Part shown: one piece after another, positions 1-7,285 of the stretch
Layout: the number at the start of each line of letters is the position of its first letter
Position numbering within the stretch: the first letter of the stretch is position 1
Assembly: GCF_018860705.1 (NCBI RefSeq)
Contig: NZ_JAHKQA010000078.1
Span: forward strand, 111,187 to 175,186
Source: Citreicella sp. C3M06
GTDB taxonomy: Bacteria; Pseudomonadota; Alphaproteobacteria; Rhodobacterales; Rhodobacteraceae
Direction: 5' to 3'
Length of the DNA stretch: 64,000 nucleotides
Translations under genes and position numbers: made by a program
The notes under the pieces: model-generated
What the model was told of the DNA's origin: nothing
The model's input: the letters and a program-made list of their open reading frames with translations, nothing else
The model's database searches: none

Positions 1-410
1 GCTGGATGGGCCTACTGGCCCGCGCCCCGGCAGAGCGGCTGGCGGCGTTGATGCCGCAGGCGCCGGAGTTTGACTGGCTGCGGGTGCCCGAGATCGGCGG
101 AGTGATGATGCGCGGGCGGGCCGGGGGCACCGGCGCCCCCTTCAACCTTGGCGAGATGACCGTCACGCGCTGCGCGCTGCGGCTTGGCAGCGGCGAGGTC
201 GGCCATGCCTGCGTGATGGGGCGCGACAAGGCGCATGCGCAGCGCGCGGCGCTGGTCGATGCGCTGATGCAGGGGGCGACGGCAGCGGCGATCCGCGCGC
301 AGGTTCTGGACCCGCTGGCGCAGGACGAAGACGCCCGCCGCAGCGCCCGCGCGGCACGAGCGGCGGCAACAAAGGTGGATTTCTTCACCATGGTCAGAGG
401 AGAGGCATGA
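1..410 (+). CDS. phnG: C-P lyase core subunit PhnG (5' end cut by window)
   Basis: PhnG is a core subunit of the carbon-phosphorus lyase complex (PhnG2H2I2J2), which with PhnI, PhnH and PhnL transfers ribose triphosphate to phosphonates. The frame is open to the left edge: a Trp codon precedes the first visible ATG, as in the family signature WMGxLA, so the true start lies upstream and the gene is partial. About 134 C-terminal residues are visible, with the conserved GRDKAHAQRAALVDALMQ region and the VDFFTMVRGE C-terminus typical of the family (about 150 residues). Its stop overlaps the phnH start (ATGA), which indicates an operon and translational coupling. Confidence 0.93.
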   Translation, partial: WMGLLARAPAERLAALMPQAPEFDWLRVPEIGGVMMRGRAGGTGAPFNLGEMTVTRCALRLGSGEVGHACVMGRDKAHAQRAALVDALMQGATAAAIRAQVLDPLAQDEDARRSARAARAAATKVDFFTMVRGEA

Positions 411-979
411 TGCGGCAGGACAGCCTGACCGGCGGGTTCACCGACGCACCGCAGCAAGGAGCGCGCGCCTTTCGCGCCGCGCTCGAGGCGATGGCCCGCC
501 CCGGCACAATTCACGAGGTCGCGGGCGCACAGGCCCCCGCGCCGGTCAGCCCTGCCGCCGCCGTGCTGCTGCTGACGCTGTGCGATCGCGAAACCCCGCT
601 GTATCTTGCCCCGGGCCATGACGGGCAGGCGGTGCGCGACTGGATCGGTTTTCACATCGGCGCGCCGCTGACGACGCCCGAAGCGGCGATGTTCGCGCTT
701 GGCGGCTGGGACGCGCTTGGCCCCAAGGATCGCTACCGCATCGGTACGCCGGATTACCCTGACCGCTCGGTGATGCTGATCTGCGAGACAGACACGCTGG
801 CCGCCAGCGGCGCGCGGCTCACTGGCCCCGGCATTCGCGATGTGGCGCATCTGTCGCTGCCCGAGATCGCGGCGTTTCGCGCCAATCACGCGCTGTTCCC
901 GCTGGGCTGGGATTGCTTATTCACCTGCGGCACGCGGCTGGCCGCGCTGCCCCGCACCAGCATCGTGGAGGCATCGTAA
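407..979 (+). CDS. phnH: C-P lyase core subunit PhnH
   Basis: This is the 190-residue PhnH subunit of the C-P lyase core complex, close to the usual family length of about 195. The N-terminus (GFTDAPQQGARAFRAALEAM, then ARPG) is the family hallmark, and internal LLTLCDRETPLYL also fits. PhnH is structurally related to PLP-dependent transferases but has no known activity on its own; it dimerises and docks on PhnG/PhnI. The start ATG overlaps the phnG stop by four bases and the stop codon overlaps the phnI start (TAATG), so all three are translationally coupled. Confidence 0.95.
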   Translation: MMRQDSLTGGFTDAPQQGARAFRAALEAMARPGTIHEVAGAQAPAPVSPAAAVLLLTLCDRETPLYLAPGHDGQAVRDWIGFHIGAPLTTPEAAMFALGGWDALGPKDRYRIGTPDYPDRSVMLICETDTLAASGARLTGPGIRDVAHLSLPEIAAFRANHALFPLGWDCLFTCGTRLAALPRTSIVEAS

Positions 980-2064
980 TGTATGTTGCGGTAAAGGGCG
1001 GCGAGCGCGCCATCGACGCAGCCCATGACTGGCTGGCCGAGGAACGCCGGGGCGATCCGGCCATCCCCGAGCTGAGCATCGCGCAGATCCGCGAGCAGAT
1101 GGCGCTGGCGGTGAACCGTGTGATGGCCGAGGGCTCGCTCTATGATCCAGATCTGGCGGCGCTGGCGATCAAGCAGGCGCGCGGCGACCTGATCGAGGCG
1201 ATCTTTCTGATCCGCGCCTATCGCACCACGCTGCCGCGCTTTGGCGCCTCAAAGCCGCTCGACACCGCCGCGATGCGCTGCGATCGGCGCATCAGCGCGA
1301 CCTTCAAGGATGCGCCGGGCGGGCAGGTGCTGGGGCCGACCTTTGACTATACCCACCGGTTGCTGGATTTCGCGCTGGCCGCCGAGGGCGAGGCCCCGGT
1401 GGCGCGGCAGGGCGATCCGGTGGCGGGAGACACGCCCCGCATCATGGACTTCCTCAATGCCGACGGGCTGATCCAGCAAGAACCGCCATCAGACGACACC
1501 CCGGCCGATCTGACCCGCGAGCCGCTGGAATTCCCGGCGGGCCGCGATCTGCGGCTACAGGCGCTGAGCCGCAGCGACGAGGGCTTCGTGCTTGGCATGG
1601 CCTACAGCACCCAGCGCGGTTACGGGCGAAACCACCCTTTTGTGGGCGAGCTGCGCATCGGCGCCGTCGAGGTGGTGATGGACATCCCCGAGCTGGGCTT
1701 TGACATCTGCATCGGCGAGGTCACCCTGACCGAATGCGAGACGGTCAACCAGTTCACCGGGTCAAAGAGCGAACCGGCGCAGTTCACCCGCGGCTATGGG
1801 CTGGTCTTTGGCCAGAGCGAACGCAAGGCGATTTCCATGGCGCTGGTCGACCGGGCGCTGCGCTGGGATGAGCTGGGCGAGGAAGACGTTGGCGCCCCGG
1901 CGCAGGACGCGGAATTCGTGCTGGCGCATGGCGACAACATTCAGGCGACGGGGTTTCTCGAACATATCAAGCTGCCCCATTACGTCGATTTCCAGTCAGA
2001 GCTGGAACTGGTGCGCCGGATGCGCCGCGAGGCGATGGGCGAGATGAAGGAGGCGGCGCAATGA
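979..2064 (+). CDS. phnI: C-P lyase core subunit PhnI
   Basis: PhnI is the 361-residue C-P lyase subunit that carries the purine nucleosidase activity. With PhnG, H and L it forms alpha-D-ribose 1-phosphonate 5-triphosphate from ATP and phosphonate. Recognition rests on the N-terminus MYVAVKGGERAIDAA, the RGDLIEAIFLIRAYRTTLPR block and the QFTGSKSEPAQFTRGYGLVF block, all typical of PhnI. The ATG at 979 overlaps the phnH stop. A longer in-frame extension to 913 would lie inside phnH and is rejected. The last 15 bases, including the stop codon, are exactly repeated in front of phnJ 260 bp downstream. Confidence 0.96.
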   Translation: MYVAVKGGERAIDAAHDWLAEERRGDPAIPELSIAQIREQMALAVNRVMAEGSLYDPDLAALAIKQARGDLIEAIFLIRAYRTTLPRFGASKPLDTAAMRCDRRISATFKDAPGGQVLGPTFDYTHRLLDFALAAEGEAPVARQGDPVAGDTPRIMDFLNADGLIQQEPPSDDTPADLTREPLEFPAGRDLRLQALSRSDEGFVLGMAYSTQRGYGRNHPFVGELRIGAVEVVMDIPELGFDICIGEVTLTECETVNQFTGSKSEPAQFTRGYGLVFGQSERKAISMALVDRALRWDELGEEDVGAPAQDAEFVLAHGDNIQATGFLEHIKLPHYVDFQSELELVRRMRREAMGEMKEAAQ

Positions 2065-2324
2065 GCTCAGTCTCCGTCCTCTCCGCCGTCCTCTCCTCTG
2101 TCACAGGCTCGGTCGGGCTCGCTGAGGTCGCCGCCCGTGTCGGGGCCGTCGCCGCGGAAATAGCCAAAGGCGTGGGCGATCAGGAAGCCTACCACCGCAA
2201 GGAAGCACAAGGTCTCTACAAGGTTTTCATCGACAAGGTCGAACAGATCGAATGGGGTCATCGGGCGGGCTCTTGCTTGGGGGCGATGGTTGCACCCTTT
2301 CACAAAATCGAGGCGGCGCAATGA
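2050..2324. repeat. 260-bp segment bounded by perfect 15-bp direct repeats at the phnI/phnJ junction
   Basis: The 15 bases GAGGCGGCGCAATGA occur at 2050-2064 (end of phnI) and again, identically, at 2310-2324 (immediately before and into phnJ). Removing one repeat unit plus the intervening sequence would restore a direct overlap of the phnI stop with the phnJ ATG, the arrangement seen between the other genes of this operon. This looks like a small insertion with target duplication, or a slippage-type duplication. I find no terminal inverted repeats and no transposase. The origin of the inner 245 bp is unknown. Confidence 0.8.
2061..2324 (+). CDS. possible 87-aa hypothetical protein between phnI and phnJ
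   Basis: An open frame of 87 codons begins with an ATG overlapping the phnI stop and ends in a TGA overlapping the phnJ start, so it would be translationally coupled at both ends. The product has a Val/Ser/Ala-rich N-terminal half, then a charged segment around QEAYHRKEAQGLYKVFIDK, and I recognise no family. Both coupled ends are by-products of the 15-bp direct repeat. The opposite strand also has an open frame (about 64 codons from 2261 down to 2067) with one hydrophobic segment (TLCFLAVVGFLIAHAFGYF). Either, or neither, may be expressed. Confidence 0.3.
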   Translation: MSSVSVLSAVLSSVTGSVGLAEVAARVGAVAAEIAKGVGDQEAYHRKEAQGLYKVFIDKVEQIEWGHRAGSCLGAMVAPFHKIEAAQ

Positions 2325-3193
2325 CCCTTCATGATCCGAATTACAACTTTGCCTATCTGGACGAGCAGACCAAGCGGATGATCCGCCGCGCGCTGCTCAA
2401 GGCGCTGGCGATCCCCGGCTATCAGGTGCCCTTTGCCAGCCGCGAAATGCCGATGCCTTACGGCTGGGGCACCGGCGGCGTGCAGGTCACGGCGGCTTGC
2501 CTGACGCCCGAAGATACGCTCAAGGTCATCGACCAAGGGGCCGACGACACCACCAACGCGGTGTCGATCCGCAAGTTCTTTCAACGCACGGCGGGGGTCG
2601 CCGTGACCGAGCAGACCGCGCAGGCGAGCGTGATCCAGACCCGTCACCGCATCCCCGAAACCCCGCTGATCGAGGGGCAGATCCTTGTCTATCAGGTGCC
2701 GATCCCGGAACCGCTGCGCTTTCTCGAACCGCGCGAGACAGAAACCCGGCGGATGCACGCGCTGGAGGAATATGGGCTCATGCATGTCAAGCTCTACGAA
2801 GACATCGCCCATAATGGCGAGATTTCAACCGCCTATGCCTATCCGGTCAAGGTCGAAGGGCGCTACGTCATGGACCCGTCGCCGATCCCGAAATTCGACA
2901 ACCCGAAGCTGGAAAGCGCCGCGATCCAGCTGTTCGGTGCCGGGCGCGAACAGCGGATTTACGCGCTGCCGCCCTATTGCCGGGTGACCAGCCTTGATTT
3001 TGAGGATCACCCGTTCGAGGCCAGCAAGGCCGACCACGACTGCGATCTGTGCGGCTGCGCCACCAGCTATCTCGACGAGGTGATCGTGGATGATGCGGGC
3101 GGGCGGATGTTCGTCTGCTCGGATACCGATTTCTGCACCGGACGGCGCGAGGGTGGCCATCGCGGCAGGCTCTCGCCGGAGGATATGGCATGA
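2321..3193 (+). CDS. phnJ: alpha-D-ribose 1-methylphosphonate 5-phosphate C-P lyase PhnJ
   Basis: PhnJ is the radical SAM enzyme that cleaves the C-P bond, giving an alkane and ribosyl 1,2-cyclic phosphate 5-phosphate. The 290-residue product starts at the ATG following the second 15-bp repeat. It contains the family block KALAIPGYQVPF with the candidate radical glycine (about residue 33, equivalent to E. coli Gly32). The cysteines CDLC at 241/244 and VCSDTDFC at 266/272 fall at the same positions as the four essential E. coli cysteines. The C-terminus is nine residues longer than in E. coli. The stop overlaps the phnK ATG. Confidence 0.97.
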   Translation: MTLHDPNYNFAYLDEQTKRMIRRALLKALAIPGYQVPFASREMPMPYGWGTGGVQVTAACLTPEDTLKVIDQGADDTTNAVSIRKFFQRTAGVAVTEQTAQASVIQTRHRIPETPLIEGQILVYQVPIPEPLRFLEPRETETRRMHALEEYGLMHVKLYEDIAHNGEISTAYAYPVKVEGRYVMDPSPIPKFDNPKLESAAIQLFGAGREQRIYALPPYCRVTSLDFEDHPFEASKADHDCDLCGCATSYLDEVIVDDAGGRMFVCSDTDFCTGRREGGHRGRLSPEDMA

Positions 3194-3960
3194 CCCCGTT
3201 GCTACAGGCCCGTGGCCTGACCAAACATTACGGCGCGCGGCTGGGCTGCGGCAATGTCAGCTTTGATCTCTATCCCGGCGAGGTGATGGGCATCGTCGGG
3301 GAAAGCGGGTCGGGCAAGTCGACGCTGCTGAGCTGCCTTGCAGGGCATCTGAGCCCGGATGCGGGCGAGGTGATTTTCGATACGCGCGATCATGGCCCGC
3401 AGGACGTGCTGCGCATGTCGGAACCGGCGCGGCGGATGCTGGGGCGCACCGACTGGGCGTTCGTGCATCAGAACGCCCGCGACGGGCTGCGCATGGGCGT
3501 CAGCGCTGGCGCGAACGTGGGCGAGCGGCTGATGGCCGTGGGGGCGCGCCATTACGGCGACATTCGCGAACAGGCCACCGACTGGCTGGGCCGGGTGGAA
3601 ATTGCCGCGGATCGCATCGACGATCGCCCGCGCGCCTTTTCCGGCGGCATGCAGCAACGGCTGCAGATCGCGCGCAATCTGGTGACCGGGCCGCGGTTGG
3701 TGTTCATGGACGAGCCGACGGGCGGGCTTGATGTCAGCGTGCAGGCGCGGCTGCTCGACCTGCTGCGCGGGCTGGTGCGCGAGATGGGGCTGAGCGCCAT
3801 CGTGGTGACGCATGACCTTGCCGTGGTGCGCCTGCTGGCCGATCGGCTGATGGTGATGAAGGGCGGCGCGGTGGTCGAGGCGGGGCTGACCGATCAGGTG
3901 CTGGACGATCCGCAGCATGGCTATACGCAGCTGCTGGTGTCCAGCGTTTTGCAGGTTTGA
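3190..3960 (+). CDS. phnK: C-P lyase ABC-type ATPase PhnK
   Basis: PhnK is a 256-residue ABC-family ATPase that binds the C-P lyase core complex rather than acting as a transporter. Visible motifs are Walker [10 protein letters not shown] near residue 38, the ABC signature [15 protein letters not shown], and Walker [13 protein letters not shown] followed by the switch histidine region VVTHDLAVV. It resembles the Dpp/Opp type of ATPase in sequence, but its place between phnJ and phnL assigns it to the C-P lyase. The start overlaps the phnJ stop by ATGA. It is followed by a 58-bp gap holding a palindromic repeat, the only long gap within the downstream half of this operon. Confidence 0.95.
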   Translation: MTPLLQARGLTKHYGARLGCGNVSFDLYPGEVMGIVGESGSGKSTLLSCLAGHLSPDAGEVIFDTRDHGPQDVLRMSEPARRMLGRTDWAFVHQNARDGLRMGVSAGANVGERLMAVGARHYGDIREQATDWLGRVEIAADRIDDRPRAFSGGMQQRLQIARNLVTGPRLVFMDEPTGGLDVSVQARLLDLLRGLVREMGLSAIVVTHDLAVVRLLADRLMVMKGGAVVEAGLTDQVLDDPQHGYTQLLVSSVLQV

Positions 3961-3970
3961 GAGGGCAGCG

Positions 3971-4023
3971 CCGGGGGGCTTTCCGCCCCCCGGACCCCCC
4001 GGAGAGTTTAAGGGCAAGATGAA
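3971..4023 (+). repeat. palindromic intergenic repeat, subtype A (copy 1, phnK-phnL)
   Basis: GC-rich palindrome (GGGGGGC...GCCCCCC) followed by CCCCCCGGAGAGTTTAAGG and the tail GGCAAGATGAA. The same architecture recurs at 7147, 22005 and 42076. Here it lies inside the phn operon, and its tail supplies the ATG used or nearly used by phnL. Confidence 0.75.
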
Positions 4024-4705
4024 AATGATACGGGTTTCGGACGTCTCGAAGAGTTTCGTGCTGCACAATCAGGGCGGCGCGGTGATCCCGGTGATGGCGG
4101 GGGCGGAGCTGTCGGTGGCGCCCGGTGAATGCGTGGCGCTGGTGGGCAATTCGGGGGCGGGCAAGTCGACCCTGATGCGGATGATCTGGGGCAACTACCT
4201 GTGCGGTTCCGGCGCGATCACCGTTGGCGATGTCGACGTGGCGCGGGCCGAGCCGCGCGAGGTGCTGCGGATGCGCCGCGAGTTGATGGGGTATGTCAGC
4301 CAGTTTCTGCGGGTGGTGCCCCGGGTACCCACGCTTGAGGTGGTGGCTGAGCCGGCGCTGAGGGCAGGGGTTGCGCGCGAGGTGGCGCTGTCGCGGGCAC
4401 GATCGTTGCTGGCGCGGCTGAACCTGCCAGAACCGCTCTGGGCGCTGTCGCCCACCACGTTTTCGGGCGGTGAACAGCAGCGGGTCAATATCGCGCGCGG
4501 CTTTGTTCATGACTTCCCGGCGATGCTTCTGGATGAGCCGACCGCCTCGCTGGATGCGACCAACCGCGCTGTGGTGCTCGATCTGATCCGCGAGGCCAAG
4601 GCGCGCGGCGCCGCCATCGTCGGCATCTTTCACGACGAGGCGGCGCGGGCCGAGATCTGCGATCGTGAAATCGACGTCAGCCGGTTCGCCCCGGGGGCGG
4701 CATGA
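4019..4705 (+). CDS. phnL: C-P lyase ABC-type ATPase PhnL
   Basis: PhnL is the second ABC-type ATPase of the C-P lyase pathway, needed with PhnG/H/I for forming ribose 1-phosphonate 5-triphosphate. It shows Walker [10 protein letters not shown], the Q-loop [10 protein letters not shown], signature [15 protein letters not shown], Walker [12 protein letters not shown] and the family-specific [14 protein letters not shown]. Two close ATGs exist: 4019 lies in the tail of the intergenic repeat, and 4025 gives [11 protein letters not shown], which aligns with the E. coli N-terminus (226 residues). The second may be the real start. The stop overlaps the phnN ATG. Confidence 0.95.
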   Translation: MKMIRVSDVSKSFVLHNQGGAVIPVMAGAELSVAPGECVALVGNSGAGKSTLMRMIWGNYLCGSGAITVGDVDVARAEPREVLRMRRELMGYVSQFLRVVPRVPTLEVVAEPALRAGVAREVALSRARSLLARLNLPEPLWALSPTTFSGGEQQRVNIARGFVHDFPAMLLDEPTASLDATNRAVVLDLIREAKARGAAIVGIFHDEAARAEICDREIDVSRFAPGAA

Positions 4706-5244
4706 GCGGGCGCTTTGTCGCGGTGATCGGCCCGTCTGGCGTGGGCAAGGACACGCTGATGGTGGCGGTGGCTGCGCGCCTGCCGGGGCTCGGCCTTGTG
4801 CGCCGGGTCATCACCCGCAAGGCTGACGCCGGGGGGGAGGAGTTCGACGCTGTCAGCGAAGACGGCTTTGCCCGCAGGGTCGCCGAGGGGGCCTTTGCGC
4901 TGCATTGGCGGGCGCATGGGCTGGGCTACGGCATTCCCGTATCGGTCCTGTCGCGCGTGGCGCATGGCGAGCAAGTGTTGTGCAACCTGTCGCGCGGCGC
5001 GCTGCTGCAGGCGGCAGAGCGGTTTCCCGGCATGGCGGTGCTGCATGTCACCGCGCGCCCCGAGGTGCTGGCGGCGCGATTGGCGGCGCGTGGCCGCGAG
5101 GACGACGCGCAGATCGCTGCCCGGCTGGCCCGTGCCGTAAAGCCATTGCCCGAGGGGATAGAGGCTACGCAGATCGATAATTCCGGCCCGCTGGATGCGG
5201 CCGTTGCAGCGATGCTGCACGCGCTTCAGCCGGAAAGGGCGTAG
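4702..5244 (+). CDS. phnN: ribose 1,5-bisphosphate phosphokinase PhnN
   Basis: PhnN phosphorylates ribose 1,5-bisphosphate to PRPP, the last step that returns the ribose carrier of phosphonate breakdown to nucleotide metabolism. The 180-residue product has a P-loop [10 protein letters not shown] at about residues 9-18 and a guanylate-kinase-like fold, with [18 protein letters not shown] and the family [14 protein letters not shown] block. Its start overlaps phnL by four bases. Its 3' end overlaps the convergent DUF1045 gene by 19 bp. It closes the operon. Confidence 0.94.
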   Translation: MSGRFVAVIGPSGVGKDTLMVAVAARLPGLGLVRRVITRKADAGGEEFDAVSEDGFARRVAEGAFALHWRAHGLGYGIPVSVLSRVAHGEQVLCNLSRGALLQAAERFPGMAVLHVTARPEVLAARLAARGREDDAQIAARLARAVKPLPEGIEATQIDNSGPLDAAVAAMLHALQPERA

Positions 5245-5921
5245 CGATGCAGCAGGTGAAAGCTTCCGTCGTGATCCTCGCCGAACAGACACAGCGCATC
5301 TACGCGAAAGGGCTCTGGCAGCAGCGACGTGAGCAGCGGGCGAAGTGCGACTTCGGTCTGCGTTGCCTCGCGCGGGGTGAGTTTGCCGGTCAGCGTCAGG
5401 TGAAAGCGGAAGTCGCCCATCACATAGGGATAGCCCCAGCGTACAAGGTTGGCATCTTGCGCCGGGCTCAAGCGCGCCTTGCGGCGCCGCTCCAGCTCGG
5501 CCTCGGAGGGGGGGGCGCGGTGGATATCCAGCGCGCGCACGGTTTCGGCGGCAAGCTGCGCCAGCGGGGCGGTGTCACCGGTTGGGGTCAGGGCGAGGAA
5601 CGCGCCGAGGCGCGCAAGCGTGAGGCCCGGCATTTCGGCGGGGCAGAGCCTTGCGGCGAGGGCTTCGAGATCCTGTTCCAGCGCGGCGCGGCTGCCGGTC
5701 AGTCGGAAGGGCGGCTTGAGCGTGCCGTGAAAGCCGTATTTGCGCGGCGTGGCGGTGATCTCGGTCACGGGGCGCGGCAGGCCGGCGATCTGCGGATGCG
5801 GCGCGGGCATACCGCGCGCTGCATCCCAGCCCAGCCAGCTTGCGCAGAGATCCGCGAACGGGCCGGGCTCGGGAGCGTAGTAGACGGCGAAACGAGTGTA
5901 TTCAGGCATGGCTGTGGTCAT
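5226..5921 (-). CDS. 2H phosphoesterase of phosphonate operons (DUF1045, RcsP-like)
   Basis: A 231-residue member of the DUF1045 family repeatedly found in phn clusters. Two HxT motifs, FHGTLK near residue 65 and FHLTLTG near residue 175, are the catalytic pairs of the 2H phosphoesterase superfamily. From memory, a protein of this kind (RcsP) has been reported to open 5-phosphoribosyl 1,2-cyclic phosphate to ribose 1,5-bisphosphate, the job done by PhnP in E. coli. No phnP is seen here, so the same role between PhnJ and PhnN is a reasonable inference. It is convergent with phnN and divergent from phnM. ATGs at 5921 and 5909 are both possible. Confidence 0.85.
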   Translation of the reverse strand: MTTAMPEYTRFAVYYAPEPGPFADLCASWLGWDAARGMPAPHPQIAGLPRPVTEITATPRKYGFHGTLKPPFRLTGSRAALEQDLEALAARLCPAEMPGLTLARLGAFLALTPTGDTAPLAQLAAETVRALDIHRAPPSEAELERRRKARLSPAQDANLVRWGYPYVMGDFRFHLTLTGKLTPREATQTEVALRPLLTSLLPEPFRVDALCLFGEDHDGSFHLLHRYALSG

Positions 5922-5931
5922 AATGCAGTCA

Positions 5932-5949
5932 TGTCACGGGCAGATGACA
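5932..5949. promoter_or_regulatory. inverted repeat between divergent DUF1045 and phnM genes (candidate operator)
   Basis: TGTCA-N8-TGACA lies in the 41-bp gap shared by the two divergent starts, so one dimeric regulator could control both. Single half-sites resemble Pho-box elements (TGTCA), but a Pho box is a direct repeat and this is an inverted one. A GntR-type phosphonate regulator such as PhnF, or PhoB, is possible. Neither gene is in the window. Confidence 0.5.
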
Positions 5950-5962
5950 ACAGGAAGAGCAG

Positions 5963-7141
5963 ATGATGGGCGATATGAGCGTGGGCCACCAGATGGCAGT
6001 CGGAGAGATGGCGCTGCGAAACGCGCGACTGGTGCTGGAGGGCGAGGTTGTCTCTGGCTCTGTGCTGGTGCGCGACGGGCGTATCGCAGCGGTGGATGCG
6101 GGCCCGGTGGCGCCGCCGGGGGCGCTGGATTGCGAGGGCGATCTGCTGATCCCCGGGCTGATCGAGCTGCATACGGACAATCTTGAACGGCATATCCAGC
6201 CGCGCCCCAAGGTGGATTGGCCGCATATGGCGGCGATCCTTGCCCATGACGCTGAGCTGGCTGGAACCGGCATCACCACGGTGTTCGATGCGATGCGGGT
6301 GGGATCGGTCATCTCGGACGGAACCGGGGAGTATCGCAAATATGCGCGCGCCGTGGCGTCCGAGGTGATGGCGGCGCGCGGGCGGGGGATGCTGAAGATC
6401 TCGCACCTGCTGCATCTGCGGGCCGAAGTCTGTTCGGAAACGCTGCTCGAAGAGCTGGACGAATTCACCGAGGCGGACCGGGTCGGCATATTGTCGATCA
6501 TGGATCACACCCCCGGACAGCGGCAATTCCGCGATATCTCGAAGCTGAAGGACTATGTCTGCGGCAAGCATGGCATGTCAGAGGCGCAATTTGCCGATCA
6601 TGTCGCCGGGCTGACAGCGATCCATGCTCGGCTGGGCACAGCGCATGAGGCCGGCGCCGTGGCGGCGGCGCGCCGGCTTGGCGCGGTGCTGGCGAGCCAT
6701 GACGACACCGAGCGCGGCCATGTGGAAGTCAGCGCCGGGCATGGTGTGCGGCTGGCGGAATTCCCGACCACGCTCGAGGCGGCGCAGGCTTGTCATGACC
6801 ACGGTATCGCAGTGATGATGGGCGCGCCGAACCTGATCCGGGGCGGTTCGCATTCTGGCAACGTGGCGGCGGCGGAACTGGCCGGGGCGGGGCTGCTGGA
6901 TATCCTCAGCTCGGACTACGTGCCTTCGGCGCTGATGACGGCGGCGTTCCGGCTTGCCGGGTTGTGGGATGATCTGCCAAGGGCGGTGGCCACGGTCACC
7001 GCCGCACCGGCGCGGGCTACGGGGCTGACCGACCGGGGTCGCATCGCGCCCGGCTTGCTGGCGGATATGGTCCGCGTGCGGCTGGTGGACGGGGTGCCGG
7101 TGATCCGGGGCGTGTGGAGCCACGGCCGGCAGGTTGGCTGA
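5963..7141 (+). CDS. phnM: alpha-D-ribose 1-methylphosphonate 5-triphosphate diphosphatase PhnM
   Basis: PhnM removes pyrophosphate from ribose 1-phosphonate 5-triphosphate to give the substrate of PhnJ. It is an amidohydrolase-superfamily metal enzyme. The 392-residue product contains the metal site LIPGLIELHTDNLERH, then PRPKVDWP, MDHTPGQRQF, LASHDDTERGHV, MGAPNLIRGGSHSGN and LDILSSDYVPSAL, all diagnostic of PhnM. The ATG at 5963 follows GGAAGAG. An internal Met at 6008 matches the shorter E. coli N-terminus but has a poorly placed ribosome site. It is transcribed separately from phnG-N, divergently from the DUF1045 gene. Confidence 0.95.
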   Translation: MMGDMSVGHQMAVGEMALRNARLVLEGEVVSGSVLVRDGRIAAVDAGPVAPPGALDCEGDLLIPGLIELHTDNLERHIQPRPKVDWPHMAAILAHDAELAGTGITTVFDAMRVGSVISDGTGEYRKYARAVASEVMAARGRGMLKISHLLHLRAEVCSETLLEELDEFTEADRVGILSIMDHTPGQRQFRDISKLKDYVCGKHGMSEAQFADHVAGLTAIHARLGTAHEAGAVAAARRLGAVLASHDDTERGHVEVSAGHGVRLAEFPTTLEAAQACHDHGIAVMMGAPNLIRGGSHSGNVAAAELAGAGLLDILSSDYVPSALMTAAFRLAGLWDDLPRAVATVTAAPARATGLTDRGRIAPGLLADMVRVRLVDGVPVIRGVWSHGRQVG

Positions 7142-7146
7142 TCTTG

Positions 7147-7253
7147 AGGGGGCAGAGGGGGGCCAGCCCCCCGCCTGCGGCTCCCCCCGGAGTTTACCGG
7201 GCAAGATGAAGCAGGTGCGCGGCGCCTGATCTTCATCTTGCCAAATAAACTCC
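7147..7253 (+). repeat. palindromic intergenic repeat, subtype A (copy 2) with inverted tail, phnM/hisH
   Basis: Palindrome GGGGGGCC...GCCCCCC, then CCCCCCGGAGTTTACCGG and the tail GCAAGATGAA (7201-7210). A second, inverted tail CTTCATCTTGCC...AAACTCC lies at 7231-7253, so the two tails can form a long hairpin. It lies between the convergent ends of phnM and hisH and could serve as a bidirectional terminator. Confidence 0.75.
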
Positions 7254-7285
7254 CGCCGGAGGCAGTCGCAAGTTTGCGGGCAGGC

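Noticed and set aside
913..978. N-terminal extension of phnI by 22 codons
   Set aside because: It lies wholly inside phnH; the ATG at 979 overlapping the phnH stop matches the family start.
2065..2309. Miniature transposon (MITE) at the phnI/phnJ junction
   Set aside because: No terminal inverted repeats could be found inside the direct repeats, so only a repeat-flanked segment is reported.
3190..4705. PhnK and PhnL as parts of an ABC importer
   Set aside because: No permease or binding protein is adjacent; position and sequence match the C-P lyase ATPases.
5932..5949. Classical Pho box upstream of phnM
   Set aside because: Half-sites resemble TGTCA, but they are inverted rather than an 11-bp-spaced direct repeat.
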